Below are positions 14,336 to 18,405 of a stretch of 18,405 nt of DNA, in pieces; the first letter of the stretch is position 1, and each line of letters begins with the position of its first letter. The notes below the pieces were generated by a model. That model ran no database searches. It saw nothing but the letters and a program-made list of their open reading frames with translations, and was not told where the DNA came from. Source of the DNA: CAYNJF01 sp964351745 (GTDB lineage Bacteria; Pseudomonadota; Gammaproteobacteria; Berkiellales; Berkiellaceae); contig CAYGPI010000058.1 of the NCBI GenBank assembly GCA_964351745.1, positions 1 through 18,405 on the forward strand. The letters are read 5' to 3'. A program made the translations under genes and the position numbers.

Positions 14336-16110
14336 CCAATTTCTTCATGACTCTCAAAATGCGCACTAAACTCAGAGGCTAAATCGACAGCTTTGGCCTT
14401 TTGATTTGGTGTCATTCTATCAATCAGGTTTCTTAGCTCTTGTTGCATATTCTCAAAACGATTGTCTGCAGAAATGCTCCACCAAGCATAGGCACTTGGA
14501 TCATCTTGATTAACACCTAAACCGTCAAAGTACATTTGTGCAACTCGGTATTGAGCATACTCAGCACCTTGCTCTGCAGCTTTTAGAAATAAAGCATGTG
14601 CCGCTTCTCTATCTTGAGCAACACCGTGGCCATTATAATGAAGCATGCCTAAATTATATTGACCAAAAGCAGAGCCTTGATCCGAAGCTCTCTTAAACCA
14701 GTTAAAAGCCTTGCCATAATCTTGCTCAACAGTATGTCCCAAATAATAAATTTCACCCAACTCATTTTGAGCTTGAGCTAAACCTTGCTCTGCAGATAAC
14801 CGATACCATTTCATGGCCTCAGCATTATCTGGGCGAAACCCTATGCCCATATCGAACACTTGGCCAACTCTATATTTTGCTAAAGCATTGCCGCTTAAAT
14901 GGCCAGCTTGTCGATACCATTCAACGGATTTCTCAAGACTAAAGGGGACGCCCATACCCTTAGAATATAAAATACTAAGCATATATTGGGCATAAGGTGC
15001 TTCTTGATGAGCTGCTTGCATGTAGTGAGAAAAAGCTTTTTCATTATTTCTTTCTGTGCCGCGCCCACCAAGGTAATTATCAGCTAAGCGCATATGAGCA
15101 ACGCCAATATCACCCTTAATGGCGACTTGGTACCACTCATTTGCTTTTTCAAACTCTTGCACTTGAGAATAGTACTCACCTAGTCTGAAAGAAGCGTATG
15201 GAAAACCTCTATTGGCTGATAACTCATACCATTGAACTGCCTTGGCGACATCTCTTTCAACGCCATCACCCAATTCATGCAAAACTCCTAAATTATAGGC
15301 AGCTTCCGCTGAACCATTATCAGCAGCTTTTAAAAATAGATCATAAGCGCGTAAAGGATCTCGCTTTGTCCCTAGGCCTTGCAGGTATAGCTCACCCATT
15401 TCAGACCAAGCATCAGCATAACCATCGTTGGCTGCTTCTTCATACAAAGCAATGGCTTTTGAAAAGTTTTTAGGAGCTCCAACACCTGTAGCATACATAT
15501 GGGCAAGCCTAAACTTACCTTCCGCAGAACCATTTTCAGCAGATTTTATAAACCAAAAGTGAGCTTGCTCATAATCTTTCGTATTGCGATGCCACACTTG
15601 ATATAGACGGCCTAACTGAACCATACCATCAACATTATTATTATTGGCAGCAGCTAGAAACCAAAACTCCGACTCTTGGTAATCTCGAGCGATACCCTTT
15701 GATCCTAAATATAATTGCCCTAAGGTTAACTGTGAATCGACAACACCGTTAGCGGCCGCCATTCTCATCCACTCAGTTGCCAAAACAGGATCTTTCTCAA
15801 CGCCCTTGCCTTCAAAATACATCTGCCCTAAGCGAGCTTGTGCACCTGGCACGCCCCCATCGGCGGCATTAAGAAAATAGTGCGCAGCTATTTTTAGATC
15901 TGCGGGAGTTCCTTTTCTATAAAAGACCTCCCCCATGTCATAGCTACCCTCGGCATCTATATAAACATTCTCTAAAACTTTATTACCAACCCTGTGCACG
16001 ACGTTATCTTCATCTTCGTCAGGTTGAAACCAGTGGGGCATTTTCAACCCACAGCCTGTTAATAAGCTTGCGACAACAACTACGCTAGCAACTTTAAAGC
16101 TCTTTTTCAT
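14326..16110 (-). CDS. Sel1-like repeat lipoprotein
   Basis: A 594-residue protein exported and lipid-anchored. Its signal sequence MKKSFKVASVVVVASLLTGC has the lipobox LTGC with Cys20 as the mature start; Gly at +2 favours the outer membrane. From about residue 50 to 560 it consists of some 14 Sel1-type helical repeats of about 36 residues (pattern A-x4-L-G-x-x-Y-x-G-x-G-V-x-x-D, then A-x-x-W-Y-x-x-A-A). One unit is short (32). The tail YAWWSISADN then RMTPNQKAKA is a common Sel1-protein ending. I start at the ATG at 16110, because AAGGA lies 7 nt before it; the in-frame ATG at 16116 is 1 nt from that site. It follows the OMP gene by 24 nt. Similar proteins (EnhC, LpnE) act in host interaction in Legionella; the role here is inferred only. 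Confidence 0.9.
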   Translation of the reverse strand: MKKSFKVASVVVVASLLTGCGLKMPHWFQPDEDEDNVVHRVGNKVLENVYIDAEGSYDMGEVFYRKGTPADLKIAAHYFLNAADGGVPGAQARLGQMYFEGKGVEKDPVLATEWMRMAAANGVVDSQLTLGQLYLGSKGIARDYQESEFWFLAAANNNNVDGMVQLGRLYQVWHRNTKDYEQAHFWFIKSAENGSAEGKFRLAHMYATGVGAPKNFSKAIALYEEAANDGYADAWSEMGELYLQGLGTKRDPLRAYDLFLKAADNGSAEAAYNLGVLHELGDGVERDVAKAVQWYELSANRGFPYASFRLGEYYSQVQEFEKANEWYQVAIKGDIGVAHMRLADNYLGGRGTERNNEKAFSHYMQAAHQEAPYAQYMLSILYSKGMGVPFSLEKSVEWYRQAGHLSGNALAKYRVGQVFDMGIGFRPDNAEAMKWYRLSAEQGLAQAQNELGEIYYLGHTVEQDYGKAFNWFKRASDQGSAFGQYNLGMLHYNGHGVAQDREAAHALFLKAAEQGAEYAQYRVAQMYFDGLGVNQDDPSAYAWWSISADNRFENMQQELRNLIDRMTPNQKAKAVDLASEFSAHFESHEEIGRP

Positions 16111-16134
16111 GTCCATATCCTTAGGGCTTAGGGC

Positions 16135-17025
16135 TTATACTTGGTAAGTTAGGCCTAAATAGAATCCATTTGTATCTAAATCTCTTGCTTTAAGCGTCAA
16201 CCCTTCAATTTGGCCAAATTTAACATCACCTAATGCCATCCATCTGTAAGCAAAATCTAACAAAAGATTACCCGTTACTTGATATTTTAAGCCAAGCCCA
16301 AAATGCCAAGCAAAGTCATTAGAGCGAGATGATTTAATTTGACGAGCAGCGCCGCCTAATGTTGATGTCTGTGAGTCTGTGGTCTTAACCGCTGTACCTA
16401 TACCCAAATTGACATATGGATGGAAGCTTGTAGGCACAAAATCAAAGAACGTAGGCACTTCATATTCAATATTTCCAAAGAATGCCCAAGGTTTTACAAC
16501 CCCTTTTAATTGGATAGCTGTTGCACCAACCCCAGGTGGAACAAAAACTGGGTTAACTAAAGCTGGATTAGTTCTATAGTCAAAAGTTTCTGAAATTAAA
16601 AACTCAAGCTCTACAGCCCAACGAATCCATTTATAGCCTAAGCCTAAAGCAACATGGAAAGTATCTTCATTTGTATTTCGAGTAGCTGGCTGACCTGGAA
16701 CCCCTGTGGTTTCATTGGTTACCATTTTCAACTTAGTGGTCGGACGCGCAATTTGTGCTTTCCAATAAGAACGTTGACCTACCCTTTTTTGATCGACTCT
16801 AGATAAGAACGTTCTATCAGAGCTATCTAAGGGCTCCGTATTATCAATCGCTCTTCTAAAAGTTTCGTTTTGTGCGTTGCCGTAAGATGGTTCATCAATC
16901 ACCTCAAATGCTGCATTAGCATATGAGCTAAAAAAAGATAATCCTAACCCCAAGCAAACCATTGGTATGGACTGATTGGTTAAAGCTTTTGTTTTGCCTA
17001 ATATATTCATATTTGTTCTCAACAT
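16135..17025 (-). CDS. outer membrane beta-barrel protein
   Basis: A 296-residue protein with an N-terminal signal peptide (IPMVCLGLGLSFFSSYANA, cleavage before AFEV). It has alternating amphipathic strands typical of a small OmpA/OmpW-like barrel: FHVALGLGYKWIRWAVELEF, GVVKPWAFFGNIEYEVP, HPYVNLGIGTAV, WHFGLGLKYQV, LLLDFAYRWMAL and the final NGFYLGLTYQV. The last residue is Val and not the canonical Phe. The ~60 residues after the signal are charged and probably outside the barrel. The family could not be named more closely. The ATG at 17025 has little ribosome-binding sequence; Met6 (17010), with GAG 7 nt upstream, is an alternative. It heads a probable operon with the Sel1 lipoprotein. Confidence 0.8.
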   Translation of the reverse strand: MLRTNMNILGKTKALTNQSIPMVCLGLGLSFFSSYANAAFEVIDEPSYGNAQNETFRRAIDNTEPLDSSDRTFLSRVDQKRVGQRSYWKAQIARPTTKLKMVTNETTGVPGQPATRNTNEDTFHVALGLGYKWIRWAVELEFLISETFDYRTNPALVNPVFVPPGVGATAIQLKGVVKPWAFFGNIEYEVPTFFDFVPTSFHPYVNLGIGTAVKTTDSQTSTLGGAARQIKSSRSNDFAWHFGLGLKYQVTGNLLLDFAYRWMALGDVKFGQIEGLTLKARDLDTNGFYLGLTYQV

Positions 17026-17063
17026 ATTCTTTTAAAATAGAGCAGCCGCGAGTTACCCAAAAC

Positions 17064-17092
17064 TTTGATCACAAACTTATTTCATGATCAAA
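17064..17092. promoter_or_regulatory. GATC-containing inverted repeat upstream of the OMP gene
   Basis: TTTGATCA (17064-17071) and TGATCAAA (17085-17092) form a perfect 8-bp inverted repeat with a 13-nt spacer, 39 bp upstream of the OMP start. Each arm contains GATC. It could be a dimer operator or, less likely, a hairpin; no good T-run follows it on the minus strand. The binding factor is unknown. Confidence 0.45.
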
Positions 17093-17101
17093 AAATATGG
17101 C

Positions 17102-17124
17102 TTTTAGCTTACCATGGGCTAAAA
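17102..17124. other. small inverted repeat between ihfB and the OMP gene
   Basis: TTTTAGC (17102-17108) pairs with GCTAAAA (17118-17124) around a 9-nt loop. It is AT-rich and lacks a T-run beyond the stem. It may be part of the OMP control region together with the repeat at 17064-17092. Confidence 0.3.
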
Positions 17125-17162
17125 AGTTGTACCAGAGATTAAGACATAATGTTCAATAATTT

Positions 17163-17203
17163 AGAAAAGAAAAACATAGCAGCTTGATTTAATCTAGCTG
17201 CTA
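17163..17203 (-). terminator. ihfB intrinsic terminator
   Basis: TAGCAGCT (17177-17184) and AGCTGCTA (17196-17203) form a perfect 8-bp stem with an 11-nt loop. On the minus strand TGTTTTTCTTTTC follows. It lies about 15 nt after the ihfB stop. Confidence 0.8.
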
Positions 17204-17217
17204 GTGCTGCGCAATAA

Positions 17218-17523
17218 TCATTGCTGGATGGAAAAAGATTCTTTTGAAGCATTAACTCTCTCTCGCATTTCCTTACCTGGCTTAAAGTGGGGAGCGAACT
17301 TACCATCGGTGTGAACAACGTCCCCTGTTTTAGGATTACGAGCAACTCTTGGAGGACGATATCTCAGCGAAAAACTGCCAAAACCTCGAATTTCTATTCG
17401 ATGCCCAGATTCCAGAGCTTCAGCCATACCTTCAAAAACATGCTTGATGCCCAGTTCGATCAGGCGAACAGGAATGTGAGGCTGCTTTGATACAAGAACC
17501 TCTATTAATTCTGCTCTAGTCAT
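17218..17523 (-). CDS. ihfB: integration host factor subunit beta
   Basis: IHF-beta pairs with IHF-alpha to bind and sharply bend specific DNA sites in transcription, replication and recombination. The 101 residues match E. coli IhfB: MTRAELIEVL at the start, HIPVRLIE, RIEIRGFGSFSLRYR (42-56), the intercalating Pro64 in RNPKTGD and PHFKPGKEMRERVN. These beta features (HIP, ARNPKTGD, PHFKPGKE) distinguish it from HU and IHF-alpha. A ten-residue tail (ASKESFSIQQ) extends beyond the E. coli end. The ATG has AAGGA 5 nt upstream. On the minus strand a perfect TTGACA (complement of 17571-17576) lies about 50 bp upstream, but no good -10 follows it. ihfB is divergent from rpoS and is not beside rpsA as in E. 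coli. Confidence 0.94.
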   Translation of the reverse strand: MTRAELIEVLVSKQPHIPVRLIELGIKHVFEGMAEALESGHRIEIRGFGSFSLRYRPPRVARNPKTGDVVHTDGKFAPHFKPGKEMRERVNASKESFSIQQ

Positions 17524-17759
17524 TATTATCCTTAATCCTCTTCAAGTCCTAGAAATAACAAAGAAATGACTGTCAAAAACAAGCTAACAAACTAATTTAT
17601 TGCTGCCAATTTGTTTTACAGTGTAGCCGATTAATATCAAACAAGCATCAACCTTTTTTCCCAAACTCATTGTTTTTAATCAATAAATAGAATTAGGCAT
17701 TCAATGTGCATATAGATTCATAAGCAACCAATTTATAAAAACACTAGGGATATCAACTT

Positions 17760-18405
17760 ATGAAAACTTCATGGAATGGCCCAATCGATTTCTCTGAGCA
17801 TACATCAAAAATAAGCAGTGCAAAATCGCAGACAGATGAAAATTTACCAAAGAGTAAGCTTTCTAAAAAAGTTTCATCTGGCGATTTGGATGCAACTCAA
17901 ATATATCTTCGAGAAATTGGCACATCTCCTTTGCTGACTGCGGATGAAGAAATTTACTACGCAAGAAAATCGAAGCAAGGTGACGCAAAGGCCAGGCACC
18001 ATATGATCAAATGCAACTTAAGATTAGTTGTAAAGATTGCCAGACGCTATCTTAATAGAGGCCTCACTCTGCTTGATCTCATCGAAGAAGGTAATCTTGG
18101 GTTAATTCGTGCTGTCGAAAAATTTGATCCAGAACGTGGGTTTAGGTTTTCAACCTATGCAACATGGTGGATTAGACAAAATATTGAAAGAGCACTGATG
18201 AATCAGACTCGAACCATTCGTTTACCAATTCATATAATTAAAGAAATGAATATTTACCTACGAAAAGGAAGGGAGATAGCTCAAAAACTTGATCATGAAC
18301 CGACCATAGATGAAATTGCAGCTGCCTCTAATGCAGCTCCTGAAGATGTCAATCGTCTTTTGCGACTCAATGAAAAAACTTTATCGCTTGATACACCTGT
18401 TGGAG
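17760..18405 (+). CDS. rpoS: RNA polymerase sigma factor RpoS, N-terminal part
   Basis: The gene runs off the right edge; 215 codons are visible. After a divergent N-terminus of about 43 residues comes the RpoS-type region 1.2, DATQIYLREIGTSPLLTADEE (44-64). Region 2 follows: NLRLVVKIARRY (86-97), LLDLIEEGNLGLIRAVEKFD (104-123) and GFRFSTYATWWIRQNIERA (127-145). Region 3 then includes TIRLPIHIIKEMN, KLDHEP and LRLNEKTLSLDTPVG. This is RpoS and not RpoD. Lys161 falls where E. coli Lys173, the RssB contact, lies. The ATG has AGGGA about 9 nt upstream. The nlpD gene that usually precedes rpoS in gammaproteobacteria is absent; ihfB lies upstream, divergent. Confidence 0.95.
   Translation, partial: MKTSWNGPIDFSEHTSKISSAKSQTDENLPKSKLSKKVSSGDLDATQIYLREIGTSPLLTADEEIYYARKSKQGDAKARHHMIKCNLRLVVKIARRYLNRGLTLLDLIEEGNLGLIRAVEKFDPERGFRFSTYATWWIRQNIERALMNQTRTIRLPIHIIKEMNIYLRKGREIAQKLDHEPTIDEIAAASNAAPEDVNRLLRLNEKTLSLDTPVG

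Noticed and set aside
14326..16110. Sel1 units as a DNA repeat or CRISPR-like array
   Set aside because: The repetition is at protein level with diverged DNA and lies in one long coding frame.

Overview
The window comes from an AT-rich gammaproteobacterial chromosome. RpoS, MutH, IHF-beta, an IspB-type octaprenyl diphosphate synthase and an RNase AM-like PHP protein together point to that class. The 14-unit Sel1 lipoprotein and the patatin-like phospholipase would fit a host-associated lineage such as Legionellales, but I cannot fix the genus. All genes look chromosomal. I see no transposase, integrase, plasmid or phage gene, CRISPR array, tRNA or rRNA.

Layout. 1-117: 5' end of murJ (minus), divergent from rpsT (305-568, plus). 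rpsT converges on obgE (minus), which lies downstream of rplU-rpmA (minus). From about 2.8 kb an ispB / EamA transporter / PHP nuclease series runs on the plus strand to 5622. Next on the minus strand are a guanine deaminase-like gene, glutaminase and ung (7401-8105), then a patatin-like phospholipase (8299-9483). mutH (10621-11274, plus) converges on a GGCT-DUF3025 pair (minus). A 481-bp gene-free stretch precedes a PiT phosphate transporter (plus). This converges on an OMP-Sel1 lipoprotein pair (minus). ihfB (minus) and the 5' end of rpoS (plus) are divergent at the right edge.

The most striking feature is an exact tandem duplication of 1016 bp (8931-9946 and 9947-10962). It covers the divergent control region plus the 5' halves of the patatin and mutH genes. 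Each outer copy stays joined to its native 3' end, so one intact patatin gene and one intact mutH remain. Between them lie a truncated mutH (114 native residues plus 8 new ones) and a truncated patatin gene (185 native residues plus 1), which converge head-on and overlap by 35 bp. The breakpoint shows only a GT microhomology, and I saw no mismatch between copies, so the event is recent or an assembly artefact.

Other points are tight 3' arrangements: rpsT/obgE share a TTAA stop overlap, with the rpsT terminator hairpin written inside obgE codons, and mutH/DUF3025 and GGCT/DUF3025 overlap. Strong Shine-Dalgarno sites sit in front of non-ATG starts (rpsT TTG, obgE TTG, rplU GTG). A GATC-containing inverted repeat lies upstream of the OMP gene. 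I found no clearly new defence or mobile system; the duplication is the main candidate for unusual biology.
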